Assembly (NCBI RefSeq): GCF_020497125.1
Contig: NC_059080.1
Coordinates: forward strand, 51,339,563-51,403,562
DNA from: Mauremys mutica
Lineage: Eukaryota; Chordata; Testudines; Geoemydidae
DNA: 64,000 bases
Direction: 5' to 3'
In this document: piece by piece, positions 46,385 through 59,279 of the stretch
How the letters are laid out: every line of letters starts with the position of its first letter
Numbering within the stretch: position 1 is the stretch's first letter
Translations under genes and position numbers: made by a program
Notes under the pieces: generated by a model
Seen by the model: the letters and a program-made list of their open reading frames with translations, nothing else
Database searches by the model: none
What the model was told of the DNA's origin: nothing

Positions 46385-49335
46385 CAAGGGTTCCCAGGAA
46401 GTCAAAAGTGAAAATGAGGAGAAAAACATAGAACTACTGCCCTGTTGCTGGGATGATGGGCAACTGTCTGATTCCATGCCCAAAATAGGAATAGGAACAG
46501 GAAACGGGAGACTGCTGTTACTGGTATGGAAGCATCATGTCAGTAGTGGCTCATCATTTTTGGCAACTAGGTGTCAGAGGTTGTGACTTCATGTGGAACG
46601 CTGGGCATTCAACAGCTCTGAAAATTGGGCTAGGGTGTGGGGGAAACTTAAAAATGGAGCCACATAAAACCAGAGCCCAGTTTGTAAAACGTTGACCTAT
46701 TTGTTCTGTCTTAATGTTACAAAAGACAGATATGATGTAAACTAGCCGCAGACACCATTACAAGATTTCACCAAGGAAGATAAGGGTCCTTTTACCCCTG
46801 TTCATACTTCATCAGCGGCTAATTGTGGGTCATATATAGTTTTTCCCTCAGCCTTGATCTTTCTATCTGAGCCTGTGATCTCTCAGCTGCCTGACCGTCT
46901 AGTAGAGTCTTTTATCAGGCACCTGAGCATTCTCTCTTGACAAAATATAAGAGCTCACCCAGACAGGGGTGGATGGGGGTATGTAGGTGTAGGGGAGAGA
47001 GAGAATGTATTAATATCTCCATTCTAACAGCAGCTTATGGAAAAACACACAAGGCCTGCATATCTCCTCTACAAACTTCATAGGCAACATCATATGTTTA
47101 CAGGTCCAGGTCCATGGGCAAAGAATGAGTCCTCTGCTCCTCATCAGAGATCCTTCCAGCATAGCATGTTGTAAGAGCAGCATGTCACCCCATCTCCAGG
47201 GTCCAAAACCATGGTAGATAGGGGGATCATTGTGGAGGGGGATGTTTTCTTTCCTACCTCCCACTTAAGGAAATGGAGACACACATATGTCCCCTACCCC
47301 AGTGGATTACTTCTCTTCTAAGGATCCTTCTAATTTTAATGGCCTCTCTTACCAGCACGGGTGAAAGCAGCATTGATTGATACTAGCCTCTGTCAGATAA
47401 TCTTCTGTCCTGCCTGTTTTCTGCAGTGTCCTTAGCAGCCATTGAGCAAATATCTTCCTGTCAACTGATTGGTTTTCTGTAACCTAGAGTATGTCTGTTC
47501 CTCCAGAGGAGAAATAAAATCCAGTTCCTGCTGCCCAGGGTGAGGTTTCTGTGGCACTTGATGGAAAGAGTTGAAGATATAACCCTAGTGTTCTAACCAA
47601 CATGAGTGAGCTATTGCTGATCTCCTAATGGCTATTATGCTGTCTCTAAACTAAGCGTATTGCTTTGGGGCAAGGACAGTGGACCTGATCTGCTTACATC
47701 AGTGTAAGTCAGGAGTCAGTGGAGTTACAATAGTACAAAGCCAGTAACAGAGAATTGGGCCCCAGCCCTCTATAATACCTGTGTGCAGGGCCAAGCACAC
47801 TGTTAGCACTTCTTAATAATGGCTCTTAGAACTTTACATGGGACTTGCTGGCACTGCCACTCAAACAGGGTGCTACATCGAGCGAATTCTGTTCTGTCTC
47901 CTGTGATTGCCATGCAGTGGCTTCTTCCTGCCTGGTTTCCACTTGGATGCCCATGGAAAGAGGACTCGGTCTATGGCACAGTTGGCTGTATGCATTTGAT
48001 TTGATACACAGAATTGTATCTCAGCCACACAGATGTACTCCTTCAGATAGATCTTGTCCTCGAGCTGGCCCCCAGGCTTCAGAAAGATTTTCCACATACA
48101 GACAAGTCTCTGAACTCCCTTCCCCCCTTTTCCTCCTTCCAGGTAAACCACTCAGTTAAGTCACTGTTCTCCATCCTCTCTCTCTTTCACTCTCTACCGA
48201 AAGGCTTGTAATTAGGAAACATTAGCAGGCTCAAAACAGCTTTCATACCTGGAACATCATCCATAATTGCACTCAGCAGTGCTCTTCCCTGGCTATTAAT
48301 GTCACTTTTATGAAGTAATGAGGAACAAAACACCCTGAGGCACTTAAAACATCTTTCTTATACAATACCAGTCTTTGAGGAATGGAAGCATAAAATAACC
48401 TGACTCACATTCCCCTGACAGAGAAAGTGATAGACAAAGACAGGGACAGAAAGGCGGCGGCGGGGGGTGGGGGGGGGAGAAATCAGTTAGGAAGACTGGC
48501 TTCAGTTTAATAGATGGGTATAACAGATTGATAGCTAGAGGGTTACGGTGAGCTAGATATAATAACAGAGGTGGTACAGAGGTAGGCCGGTGGATGGATG
48601 GTGAGATGGATGGCTACATTAAAGCAATGAAAATATATAAGGACAGATCATTGCAATAGTGAAAAATCCAATATACTTCACATAGTTATGTTTAATCTTG
48701 GTGGAAGTTTTCAGTCCCAACTGAATCTAGTTGTGTTTTACAGCTGGCTGCTAAGACTACTTAAGTAGGCAGGAGTCATACATAAGTGCAGTTACCATTT
48801 GGGTTCCTGCAGCCTTCCTCCTGCCACAGTGGTCTGCACTAAAACTTCACAATCTTCTAACTTGTATCCTAATCACTATCTGCTTCTTATTTTGCCCTCC
48901 CTGGGGTCAGAGTAAATTTTTTATGAGGCCTCCAGCGCCCAGGCCCAGACTTTCAAAACTGCTCAGGTCCTATTGAGGCACCAAAACAAGGGCCCCGACT
49001 TTGATTTTTGTGAGAGGCGCTCAGGGTGGGCTCTTGTGAGAGGCCCTCAGTGTGGGCTTTTGTGAGCATCTCGCCCTTGTTCCGGTGCCTATTCAGGAGC
49101 TGAGTGCTTGTGAAAATCCAGCCCCCGTAGCCAGTATTGACAAATTACCAAAATGCTGACAGGAATAGCAAATGAAAGGTAGCTGGTAATCGCCCCTCAT
49201 AAGCAGGTACTGTGGAAGCCCTCAGGAGGCAGGTGCAAAATGTGCGTTATGAAATGCAGCATGGCAGAACAAATCCTTTTTCTTGGGCTAGAGGCAGCCT
49301 GTTCCATAGGAGACTCAAGTTCATAATGTCTCAAA
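46385..49335. other. Intron 2 sequence, no gene recognised
   Basis: A fold-back remnant lies at about 47676-47762, a G-rich run at 48454-48478, and a fold-back repeat with cagactttcaaaact and gtgaaaatccagccc arms at 48951-49125. The rest looks unique. Confidence 0.4.
48951..49125. repeat. Degenerate fold-back repeat
   Basis: The arms are cagactttcaaaact and gtgaaaatccagccc, with ggtgcctattcaggagctga inside. It is the same type as 7627-7770 and 32136-32300. Confidence 0.45.
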
Positions 49336-49945
49336 TTCATAGACTCTAAGGCCATAAGGGCCCCTTATGATGATCTAATCTGACCTCAAGCATGAAAGAG
49401 GCCACAGAACCTCACCCAATAATTTTTGCATTAAGCCCATAGTTTCTGCTTGAGCTAGAGCCTGTCTTTTAGAAAGAGATCCTATGCTACTTCGACTCCC
49501 AGTGATGGAGCATCAACCACCTCAAGAGGTAAATTGTTCCAATGGTTAACTACCTTCCCTATTAAACATTTGTGCCTTATTTCTAGTCTGAATTCATCTA
49601 GCTTCAACATCTAAGTGTCGGCTTGTGTTATGCCTCCCTATCCTAGATCAAAGAGCCCTTTACTATGAAGTACTTGTAGACAGCGCTCAAGTTACTATTT
49701 TAACCTTTCCTTTGACAAAATAACTAGAGCGAGCATCTTTAGTCTCTCACTGTAAGGTATTTTTCCAGGCCTTCAATTATTTGTGTAGCGCCTTGCTGAA
49801 GCCCTTTGAATTTTTCATCATTCTTTTTGAAGTGTGCACACCAAAACTGGCCCCAGTATTCCAATAAAGCTCTCACTGTCATATAACATCCGTATATTCC
49901 CTCAAAACGAGACCAGAGTGGTGAAATGGTCAATCCAATTTGGAT
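49336..49945 (-). mobile_element. CR1-like LINE 3' fragment, antisense
   Basis: It begins ttcatagactctaaggccat and continues tgatgatctaatctgacctc and aggccacagaacctcaccca. The downstream part encodes (minus) weak CR1 C-terminal motifs. It is more diverged than the copies at 9470 and 21284 and of another subfamily. Confidence 0.85.
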
Positions 49946-50740
49946 GCTAGTCTATGCTAAACAGTCTCTCCTCCTCTTCCCATGCCTACTTGAACATTTA
50001 AGCAATATTCTTTAAGTATCCTCTTGTAACAGCACAATCTTAGTCTTTTGTTCAGCTTAACAGCTCTCAATAAATATGCCTAAAGCAGGTTTGTGCAATT
50101 TCCTGGCCAGTCCAGGTGCTGGACATCTGCACAGCAGTAATAAAATGTATCCAGATAAGAGTTATCCAGAATATTGTAAACTATATCGACTTATGACCTC
50201 ATAACTCATGCATGCAGCTACAGCTCTTTCTCACAGATGGGCTGCTAAGATCTATGGGTGAAATTATTGTCCCCTTGAAGTCAATGAGAGTTTTGCCCAT
50301 GACTTCAGTGGAATTGGTTGGAAAATGGTTTGGTTTTCGCCAGAAAATCTTGACAAAAATTGAATCTTTTTTTTTGTTTTCATTAAAACCCCCCAAACCA
50401 AAATTTTTCAATGTTAGGTAACCGAAAACAAACTTTTTGGATGAAAATCTAAATTGTATGGCTAAAACCTGTACAAAAGAAATATATTCTGTCCAACCAG
50501 AATCACATTTGGTTTTCAGATTTTTGGCTTGCAAATGGAAAAATGAAAACGTTCAAGGAAAGCAGGTACTTTCCATGAAGACATGCATTTAGTCAGAACC
50601 CAATATTCTATCTAAAAAGAAGTTCAACTGCAAATGCAAATTCAAGCAGCCCTATCTCACAGCTATGCTAAGGATCAGTTGGGACAAAAGTGGCTCCCGA
50701 TTATCCTATCCAGCTGAGAATCAAGAGGAAAGACAAGGAG
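49946..50740. other. Intron 2 sequence between CR1 copies
   Basis: AT-rich, with no feature recognised. Confidence 0.4.
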
Positions 50741-51430
50741 CATAGACTCATAGACTTTAAGGTCAGAAGGGACCATTATGATCATCTAGTCTGACCTCCT
50801 GCACAATGCAGGCCACAGAATCTCACCCATCCACTTCTATAACAAACCCCTAACCTATGTCTGAGTTATTGAAGTCCTCAGATTGTGGTTTGAAGACCTC
50901 AAGCTGCAGAGAATCCTCCAGCAAGTGACCCGTGCCCCATGCTGCAAAGGAAGGCGAAAAACCTCCAGGGCCTCTGCCAATTTGCCCTGGAGGAAAATTC
51001 CTTCCCGACCCCAAATGTGGCGATCAGCTAAACCCTGAGCATGTGGGCAAGACTCACCAGCCAGCACCTAGGAAAGAATTCTCTGTAGTGACTCAGATCC
51101 CAACCCATCTAACATCCCATCACAGACCACTGGGCATACTTACCTGCTGATAATCAAAGATCAATTGCCAAATTAATTGCCAAAATTAGGCTATCCCATC
51201 ATACCATCCCCTCCATAAACTTATCAAGCTTAGTCTTGAAGCCAGATATGTCTTTTGCCCCAGTACTCCCCTTGGAAGGCTGTTCCAGAACTTCACTCCT
51301 CTAATGGTTAGAAACCTTTGTCTAATTTCAAGTCTAAACTTCCTAGTGTCCAGTTTATATCCATTTGCATGAGCTGGTATGGCTAGAAGAGGCATTGCTG
51401 AGGTGTTTCTCACAGTACCAGCCCAGTGGG
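50741..51430 (-). mobile_element. CR1-like LINE 3' fragment, antisense
   Basis: It starts catagactcatagactttaa, then gtcagaagggaccattatga and ctagtctgacctcctgcaca. Near its other end the minus frame reads ANGYKLDTRKFRLEIRQRF and VKFWNSLPRGVLG, a CR1 C-terminal motif. Confidence 0.9.
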
Positions 51431-51662
51431 ACACACACAGCTTGGGTGTCTGGTTATCCTTTAAAAATGGTTCCCTTGGATCTTTAAGCCCAGTGGAGAG
51501 TGTGGGGGGTGTGCTTTAAACCTCCGGGTTTCAGGCTTGCAGGGCATCACCTGGCACCTTTAACAAAGCCACGTCACACACTGTTGAGCCCCTTCTGTAT
51601 TTGGAAAAGACAGAAGAAAGCTGGTGAAGAATGTAGAGAGTGTGGGGGTGGCAAATGATGCA

Positions 51663-52275
51663 GGAACATAGGAGCAGCCAGACTGGGTCAGATCCGAGAT
51701 CCATGTCATCATAGGTGCTGCAGCCCTGGGGTTGAAGTGGTTTCCATCATATATGGGATTTACAGTTTGGTTCAATGGCACTCAGCCCCTGCGCACACAC
51801 TGTAAAAATTGTTCCAGCCCCCTGCATGTCATCCAATGTCCTGTCTCCAACAGTGATCAGCACCAGCTGCTTCAAAGGAAGGTGCAAGAACCCTGCAAAG
51901 GGCAATTAGGGAATAACCTGCCTTCAGGGAAAGTTTCTTCTAGAACCATTCGTGAGGGGCTGGTGTATACTTCAGAGCATAGAGACTGATGTCCCTTCTA
52001 AAATTCTTGAGTTTGTTTTTAATACTTGTTTTAGCTCTGGATGTTGTTTTTAGCCATCTGAGTGTTCAAACCTCTTTTTGGATCCTGCTAAGCTCCTGGA
52101 TTCTCACCTATCTTTGTGGCAGTGAATTGCAGAGGTGAACTGACATTGTGTGAAATGGTGTTTCCTTGTATCTTTTTTAATTTGCCACCTTTTTGGTTCC
52201 ATGGAATATCCCTTTTCTTTGTTTTTTGTGACAGGGTTAATAGAAGTGCCTGATCTGCCTTCTCTGTACAAAACT
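51663..52275 (-). mobile_element. CR1-like LINE 3' fragment, antisense, degraded
   Basis: It opens gaacataggagcagccagac then tgggtcagat, the reversed 3' end seen in the + copy at 25268-26562. Further on, tgtctccaacagtgatcagc and cattgtgtgaaatggtgttt fit the same subfamily. It is highly diverged. Confidence 0.75.
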
Positions 52276-52327
52276 TCCCTGCACAACTCAACACTGGAAA
52301 GAAGTTATTGACATGAAACAGAGTTTG

Positions 52328-52551
52328 TTATTGAAATCCTGCAGATGGACTGACAGGAGATATATAGACAGATAACTAAGTGGATGGTAAACAGATACTT
52401 GCATGCAGACAAAAGACAGAACAAGTGGATAGGTAAAAATGACATATATAGAGAGACAAGCATATCCATAGACTTACAGATACAATACACAGACAGGGGC
52501 TATAGAGAAGAGAGAATTGACAAAGAGAGTAAACAGACCAGATAGCTACAC
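52328..52551. repeat. Degenerate GATA/GACA-type tandem repeat, left part
   Basis: The stretch is rich in gatatatagacagata, acagatac and agacag units. It continues at 53064-53125 after the hAT insertion. Confidence 0.6.
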
Positions 52552-53063
52552 CAGTGGTTCTCAAATTTATTACATTGCTCCCCCCTTCTTTGAGTCTGTA
52601 GTAGTGTACACCCTGCCGCACAAATACATAAACTTATACATCCGGTGGTGGTGCTTCACTTGAATAAATTTCGGTTTCTTTGTTTTTCGCTTGAGCTTTT
52701 TTTCCTATTGCACAAATGAGTCAATGATCCATTGTAATAAGAGCAAAAGCAAAATGGCGATTGTGGTCCAGGCTCACAATTAAATGTGCACAATGCATCG
52801 TAGCTGACTGGTTAACATACAGAAGGCAACAGCTTTGTATAAAGCTATGCAGGCTTAACAGAAATCTGTCAAAATGCACAGCACCATCTGAGGGCCTGAT
52901 ACGTCTGGAGGAATGAGCTTTGCTAGTCATTCATTGCTGTGTGTAAAATGGACACAGTAAGACTCTCCCCACCCTTCTTAAAGCTTCTCATGCCTCCCCC
53001 CCGGCATACATTCTGGCCTACCTCCTCTGCATGGAGGCCTGGCCTCCAGTTTGAGAACTTCTG
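52552..53063. mobile_element. hAT-type element inserted in a GATA/GACA repeat
   Basis: The ends CAGTGGTTCTCAAATTTATT and CCAGTTTGAGAACTTCTG are inverted. The flanks AGCTACAC (52544-52551) and ATCTAGAC (53064-53071) match at 6 of 8 positions. It has no coding capacity. Confidence 0.72.
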
Positions 53064-53125
53064 ATCTAGACAGATGGATATAGGTACTGATAGACAGATG
53101 GGTAGAGAAGAGAGAGAAAACAGAG
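53064..53125. repeat. Degenerate GATA/GACA-type tandem repeat, right part
   Basis: The units gacagatggatatag, gatagacagatggg and tagagaagagag continue the repeat left of the hAT insertion. Confidence 0.6.
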
Positions 53126-53797
53126 CTGGGGCCAGGGTGGACAGAGCAGAGAACATATATTGCCAAATGCTGCCCATTGATGCTGGATGTTTCATTGGGG
53201 TGGCACAGGGGTAAGCAGAGCAGTATGTAGATCAGAGTCATTTGCTTGGCCAGCTCTCAACTCTTCTCCCAAAAGTTCTTTTCAGTCCCATTCTCCAAAC
53301 CGCTTCCTCCCCATGATACTGCAGGGAACCGACGTGCATTCTCTGGATGACTTTGTATGTTTCTTTCCATCTCTAATGGCTAAGATTAAGATGTGAATGC
53401 CCATCGCACTGCCCAACCCTCGCTTTCCTGCTCCTTCTTCATGCTCCCAAGCTCTCGCTGCTGCTTCCAAACAACTCTTGCCATCTCTTCCTCCTTCCTG
53501 TCTCCAGGGATTGTTTGTGCCTCCTTTCCATGCAGACCAAGTGAGTTACTCTCCCTGCATCACGCTGGTGTTCTCTGATGCTGGCCTGGCGACAGCTCTT
53601 CCCTAGAACTCCACGAGCTCTCACTACCAGAGCCGCACACATGAACTCGATTAGCTGCAAGTCTTCATTCCTGGACATGCCCTTAAGACTGGCTTTACAC
53701 AGGTTGTATAAGAAACAAGGTTGTCACAGGCTTAAAACTACAGTGCAGGTATTACTACGCAAAGCAGCTATATAACGTATCTATGATTATCATTTTT
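53126..53797. other. Intron 2 sequence
   Basis: No feature recognised. Confidence 0.4.
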
Positions 53798-53878
53798 AGG
53801 CCGGATCCTCAACTGATGTAAGTTGAAGTCTGTTGCCTTGGGCTACTTTGATTTATACCAGCTGAGGGTCTGGCCCAT
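53798..53878. repeat. Fold-back interspersed repeat
   Basis: The arms ggccggatcctcaactgatg and tataccagctgagggtctgg form an inverted pair. It is the same family as 10310-10406. Confidence 0.6.
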
Positions 53879-56800
53879 TGTGTTTAAGAGGTAGCTGAAT
53901 GGAGCAGGATTTTTCTGTAGGTAGATAGACCAGTGTAGATATACTATGTGTACAATATAGATCTGCCGTACTCTAGCTTTTCTTTAGATGTTTTATGCAT
54001 GGCCACAAGTTATTTGCAGCATTACCACACGTGGCACAAGTACCATACCTGTATTTTACACCAGAAGGTGAATATATTTCTACTGGCAGGAGCTGCCAGG
54101 ATGTTTCAGCTCATGAGGCATGTACGTATCCCCACTAAAATATAAGGGCCAAATTTGCAAAACTCCCCTTGAGTCCCTGGTAACATAGGTTGTGGTGCCT
54201 GCAGCACGAAGGATGGAGTGATTTTCAAAGCGGGAAATCCCCAGAGGCAAAGTGATCCCTCTAGAATAAGCTTTTTGGCATGTGTTGGCACCAAGGTGCT
54301 GTGAAGAGCGCCTCCAGTGCACAGAAACAGCCGCTAGCCACTCCCTTGGCTTGTTTCTACAGGATCCATTCAGGGCAAGAATGACAGACTGAATTCAGCT
54401 GACAGCTTTGGATAATCACATGTGTGAGCCATCGGGATAATGACAGCTGAATAGCACGGCTCTTGCTGCTATGGTTACCAGCCAAGCTCTTTCCCCAGTT
54501 TTTTCTTTGCTGTGTGCTGTTGTTGTTGTTGTTGAGTTGGCTCTGGAATGGGGAGAGGGAGGGCCCAGGGAGGGGAGCCAGGAGGTGGAACAGTCCATTA
54601 TACTCTCTTTAGGTCTCCCAGCTGGAAGGGTTTTAAAGCTCAGCAGAGACAGGGAAGAGCACTGACTTAATCCCCAGCGCCCTGAATTATTTAAAGGGAT
54701 CTTGTCGAAACAATGAATTTGTGGCTGTTATAGTGGCAACAACAGACACAGCTGTTACAAAGGCCACAGGGATACTCCCCAGGCAGGAGCTGGTGCTGCT
54801 TGGTGCCTACTCACAGGCCTGGCAGAGCAGAGGGGAAGGGTGGGCCCCATGAACTGCTGGAGCCTCTTCCAGGTAGAGTTTCTAAATCGTGTGGCCTATG
54901 TCGCAGCTACCTGCTCCCTCCTTCTGCAAAGCCCAGACAGCAGTGTGAACAGGATGCCATTCATGTCAATGGGATCCAGCAATGGTCTGGACCTCATGCA
55001 TGGGGCTCTATTAGAGAAGCAAATTCCGCAGCACGTGTGGCTGCATGCGAGAAGCAAGTTCTTTCCTGCACCTGAATTTGCAGAGACCACCTCTCCCTAC
55101 ATGCGCCCTGGTGCTCTGCAGACTCATATTCCCTCACACGCCCGGTTCTGCCACCCAGACCCCATTCCCTGATTCACCACTTGCCTCTTTCCCTTTCCAC
55201 TGAGGAGCAGAGCTAAGCCCAAACTCAGCCTTCTGAGGGTTGGGAAAATAGCGTTGATCCCAAGTGGAACGATCCCTGAATGTGGTTTTCTCATCCTCAT
55301 CTTTAGTATTGCTGCAGTGCTTAAAACATGTGCTGAGACCTTTCCAGAGATGCTGAAACAGGGTCCTGCTGCTCCGAAGAGCTTGCAATCTAAGGGCATT
55401 TAAGCCATGGCTCTGCATAGGGGCAGTGCAGAACTGACCTAAACTAGGAAGAGCACCTGAGAGAATGTGCCTCATAATCTCTGCTGCAGCTGCTACTTGG
55501 AGGGGTGGGAGGAGACAGGGTCATGTTCACCCTCCCCCCACCCCCGACCCATGCATCATCCAGTTCCTTAGCAGTTACTCTTCCCAGAGCCCAGTAGTTG
55601 TGAGCGGCCCCTGTGTGGCTGTGCAAGGGGAGGGAAGCGTGCTTATCATCAAGGCCAAGGAATGTGTGAAGGGAACTCATCTTCTCTTTTGAATTAACCC
55701 CTGCACATTTACCTTATTTTAGGCCTCTCCCCCACACATACCTGCTCTGCACCCTTCCCCAGACCTTGCAGAATCCATCTGCAGCCCTTGCATATCCCTC
55801 CTGACTAGATCCCACTGCTGCCCACACCTTGATTTGAACTTTTCCCTATGATCGATTCCCAGTCTGGTATCTTGCCTCTTGGCTAGTTTTAAGCTGGCCT
55901 AACCCACCCCATTTTCTCTGCCTCACCCCAATACACTGGCAGCCCCACTCTCCCTGTACCTCCCAGCCACTCTCCCTTCCTCACACGGACAGCTCACTAG
56001 CGGAGGGAATGCTGGAATAGGAAGGGCTCCTGAGAGAGTTACAGTGAGGTGTGTCCCAACTGCAGTTGCCTAGATCCTCCTATGGTAGGCTGCTCTTGGG
56101 ATTTGCTTATGGGCTCCTGCCCCTGCAGCGTGTCTGAGTGATCATTGCTGGCACTGGGCATATTTAGCCTGCTCTCTCGTAGCTGCTTTTGCAGTCAATA
56201 TCCTTGGGGCTAGCGAAAATCCATGAACTTTGTGGGGAGGTCACAATTCACATTTGAATTTTGCAGCATTGCTCAGGATCCAAGCAACCTGGGAAGTGGT
56301 GTGGTAGGGAGTCGTCTATGGAAATGGAGTTAGAACCAGAGCTTGGCATCTAGAATGAAAGGCTGTTGGTACAGACCTATGACTAACATGCAGACCAAGC
56401 AGGCAGTGACATACGAGCGTGTAGGTGATGACAAACTGGAAGGACTGGATGTTTCTCAGGGAGTTTGCATAGGTCAGAAAAACTCCTGGAGCTGATGCTT
56501 CATGGCCAGGTAACTGCTAAAAGATAGACAGACAATTGTCTGAAATTAATTGGATTCTGGTCCATCATGCGAAGCCCAAAAATGGAATGATAAACCTACT
56601 GAACCAGTAAGCCAGAATGACGTCAAGTACCCTTCAACTGTGTTCTGTAATGATAACAAGAGGACACTGGGTTCTGTCAAAATGACATCTTGTTGAATGC
56701 AGAAAAGTAATGTCTGTGTACATCTTTCATGGCATATTCGGGAATAGGATCCCGGGAGAGAAGACACAATCAGGTGGGGTTGTTTGCCACCATCTGTTGC

Positions 56801-57974
56801 TTGTTTGGTTAACAACAGTTAGTCAGAATGCAGCCAGGCCACCTTCAGCTGTGATCCTGTTTGCTCTCATAAGCTTGAGCAGTTTGAACTGGGGTAAAAT
56901 TGTCCAAAGTGCCCAGCGGATGTGTGTATTCTTACAAGAATCTTGTATGAATATACTGGTACTCCAGATCTTACACCAGAACTACAATTTATTAGTGGAA
57001 ATATGAAAAAAAATATTTATCAGACTGTTTAAATGGAAGCACAAGGGAACAAAATCTGTGATAATATTCTGATGTTGCAAAGAGGCAGTTTATTGTTTTA
57101 TAACCTCCTGCTTCCCTGTCAGTATGTTAACATCAGCACATATAAGGACCCTCAAGCATTTTGCATTGTACACACAAGACGTTTGCCATACATAGACATA
57201 TAACACTGGCACTCCTAGGAATTACGCATCACATCCACCATAGCACATAAAGACTGCTGCCTGAATAACGCTGTTACTAACGAAGAGACTGTAAACACAG
57301 ACTAGTTAAAATGAATGGATTATATGGTTATGAATCTGTCTGTAGGACTCTCATGTCATCACAGCTATTTACAGTTAGCTGCTGCCCCTTACTTGAAATC
57401 ATATCCAGTTTTACACTGATGCTGTTTCTCAGTCTCTGTTTTGCTGATTTTGTGACTCATGAAAGTGAGAATCTGATAGCACCGCCTAGAGCATGATGTC
57501 TCACACTTTTTCAGAGCCACATGCTGACTACATCTTAATAGAGAAATATTCTTATGTACCATTTTCCCTTCCACTCATGAGTGTGTATGGATCATCTTTC
57601 CTCCCATTTATGTGCCTGTAACATCCCTGTGGCAACGAGAGCAATCACTCACATGGAAAAGGCATTTTATGTATAGTCTTTGGTTATATCTTTGTGCAAT
57701 TTAGCAGCTGGAAATGAGGAAGAGAGCAGCACCATGCAACCAACCAGCTCTCTGCAGACCACCAGCAAGTTGTCCTCAGTCTGAAAACCTCTGGCTCAGA
57801 GACATAGTGCGAGCAAGATTTCTGGAAGCTTCGTCCACATAGCTCTGCCCTTCGTGGTTAAAATTGCTCATAAGCTTTGCCAGTCATTGTGACAATGTCT
57901 CAAAGTGATGAGATGATGCAGCATTGCACCATCTTGAAGTGTTGGGAAGAGGCATGGGGACAAGAAGAGACAAT
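53879..57974. other. Intron 2 sequence, no gene recognised
   Basis: A (TTG)n tract lies at 54518-54534 and a possible old repeat remnant (gaagagcttgcaatctaagg) near 55376. No coding or RNA gene was recognised in about 4 kb. Confidence 0.4.
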
Positions 57975-58192
57975 GAGAGTCAGTGGTTAGAGCACTGGCC
58001 CGGGATCCAGGCAATTTGGGTGCTATTCCTATCTCTGCCATTGACCTGCTGGGTGACCTTGGAAACGTCACAGCATCTCAGTGTGCCTCAGTTTCCCCAT
58101 CTGTAAAATGGGGGTAATGACACTGACCTCCTCCTTTGTAAAACGCTTTGAGATCTACTGATTAAAAGTGCTATTAGTATTATTTTTTATTA
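57975..58192 (+). repeat. MIR SINE copy, near full length, 300 bp upstream of exon 3
   Basis: It has a tRNA-like head (agtcagtggttagagcactg), the core gacctgctgggtgaccttgg, gtgcctcagtttccccatct and a tail with tattagtattattttttatt. Confidence 0.92.
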
Positions 58193-58495
58193 TGAATGTG
58201 AAAAGCGTTACTGTACCTGAGCGTGCGTGTGTATGTGTAGCTGGGGCAGTTTCTCTTCTTCTGCTTTTGGACTGGTGGTTTTGCTTTGTATTTGCTGATT
58301 CCATAAATCCTGAGCCCTAATCATGATTTTCTCTCACCTTTCCAGAGGCAAAAGCCAAATACACTGACCCTCTATGTCACTAACTCCTGCATGCGGCAGT
58401 GATTAATGGGCCAATAGGTAAAAGTGTCATCTCTGTGCTGGTTTCGCTGCACCCTTCTCATTGCCTGTTTCCTCTCCTGTGTTAATTCTGTCCAG

Positions 58496-59177
58496 TGGGA
58501 AGAAGTCAGCGGCTATGATGAGAACCTGAACACCATCCGCACTTACCAGGTGTGCAACGTCTTCGAACCCAATCAGAACAACTGGCTCCTCACCACGTTC
58601 ATAAACAGACGGGGGGCTCACCGCATCTACACCGAGATGCGCTTCACTGTGCGGGACTGCAGCAGCCTCCCCAACGTCCCTGGCTCCTGCAAGGAAACCT
58701 TCAACCTGTACTACTATGAGACGGACTCTATCATTGCCACCAAGAAGTCGGCCTTCTGGACGGAGGCGCCCTACCTCAAAGTGGACACAATTGCTGCTGA
58801 TGAGAGCTTCTCCCAGGTGGACTTTGGGGGCCGGTTGATGAAGGTAAACACCGAGGTGAGGAGCTTCGGCCCCCTCACCCGCAATGGCTTTTACCTCGCC
58901 TTCCAGGACTATGGGGCTTGCATGTCACTGCTTTCGGTCAGGGTCTTCTTCAAGAAGTGCCCGAGTGTGGTGCAGAACTTTGCCATCTTCCCAGAGACCA
59001 TGACGGGGGCTGAGAGCACCTCTCTGGTGATTGCACGTGGCACCTGCATTCCCAATGCCGAGGAAGTGGACGTGCCCATTAAGCTGTACTGCAATGGCGA
59101 TGGGGAGTGGATGGTTCCCATCGGCCGCTGCACTTGCAAGGCTGGCTATGAGGCTGAGAACAACGTGGCCTGCAAAG
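58496..59177 (+). CDS. EPHB1: EPHB1 exon 3 (ephrin-binding domain and start of cysteine-rich region)
   Basis: This 682-bp exon encodes 227 residues plus one base. It starts at the tryptophan of [19 protein letters not shown] and ends at the VACK of the cysteine-rich region. The first ~155 residues, to FKKC, are the bulk of the jelly-roll ligand-binding domain that contacts ephrin-B outside the cell. After a linker, the segment from about residue 184 ([26 protein letters not shown]) opens the Sushi/EGF-like cysteine-rich region. Ten cysteines are present, as expected, with no stop or frameshift. VFEPNQNNW and [14 protein letters not shown] are EPHB1-type rather than EPHB2 or EPHB3. The acceptor is a strong polypyrimidine tract plus tccag (phase 0). 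The donor is AAAG|gtaaga (phase 1), splitting the codon after the last Lys. An open frame runs on both sides into intron: the upstream 24 codons and the downstream 34 codons are not coding. Confidence 0.97.
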
Positions 59178-59279
59178 GTAAGACTGCTCAGCTCGGGTAT
59201 TGTTTCATGATGCTTTGCTTTGCTAACAAAGTGGATGCCCCAAAGCCAGCTGAGGTTGGCCAGCACCCATTCTACCATT

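Larger units (their letters stand above)
40288..58495 (+). other. EPHB1: EPHB1 intron 2, complete
   Basis: A complete 18.2-kb phase-0 intron with a gtaagt donor and a pyrimidine-rich acceptor ending in tccag. It carries a Harbinger-type MITE close to the donor, four CR1 fragments, two hAT elements and a MIR copy about 300 bp before exon 3. Confidence 0.9.

Noticed and set aside
58424..58495. Upstream extension of the exon 3 frame, with a Met and a hydrophobic stretch resembling a signal peptide
   Set aside because: It is the polypyrimidine tract and acceptor of intron 2. The phase and family exon structure place the exon start at 58496, so an alternative first exon here is unlikely.
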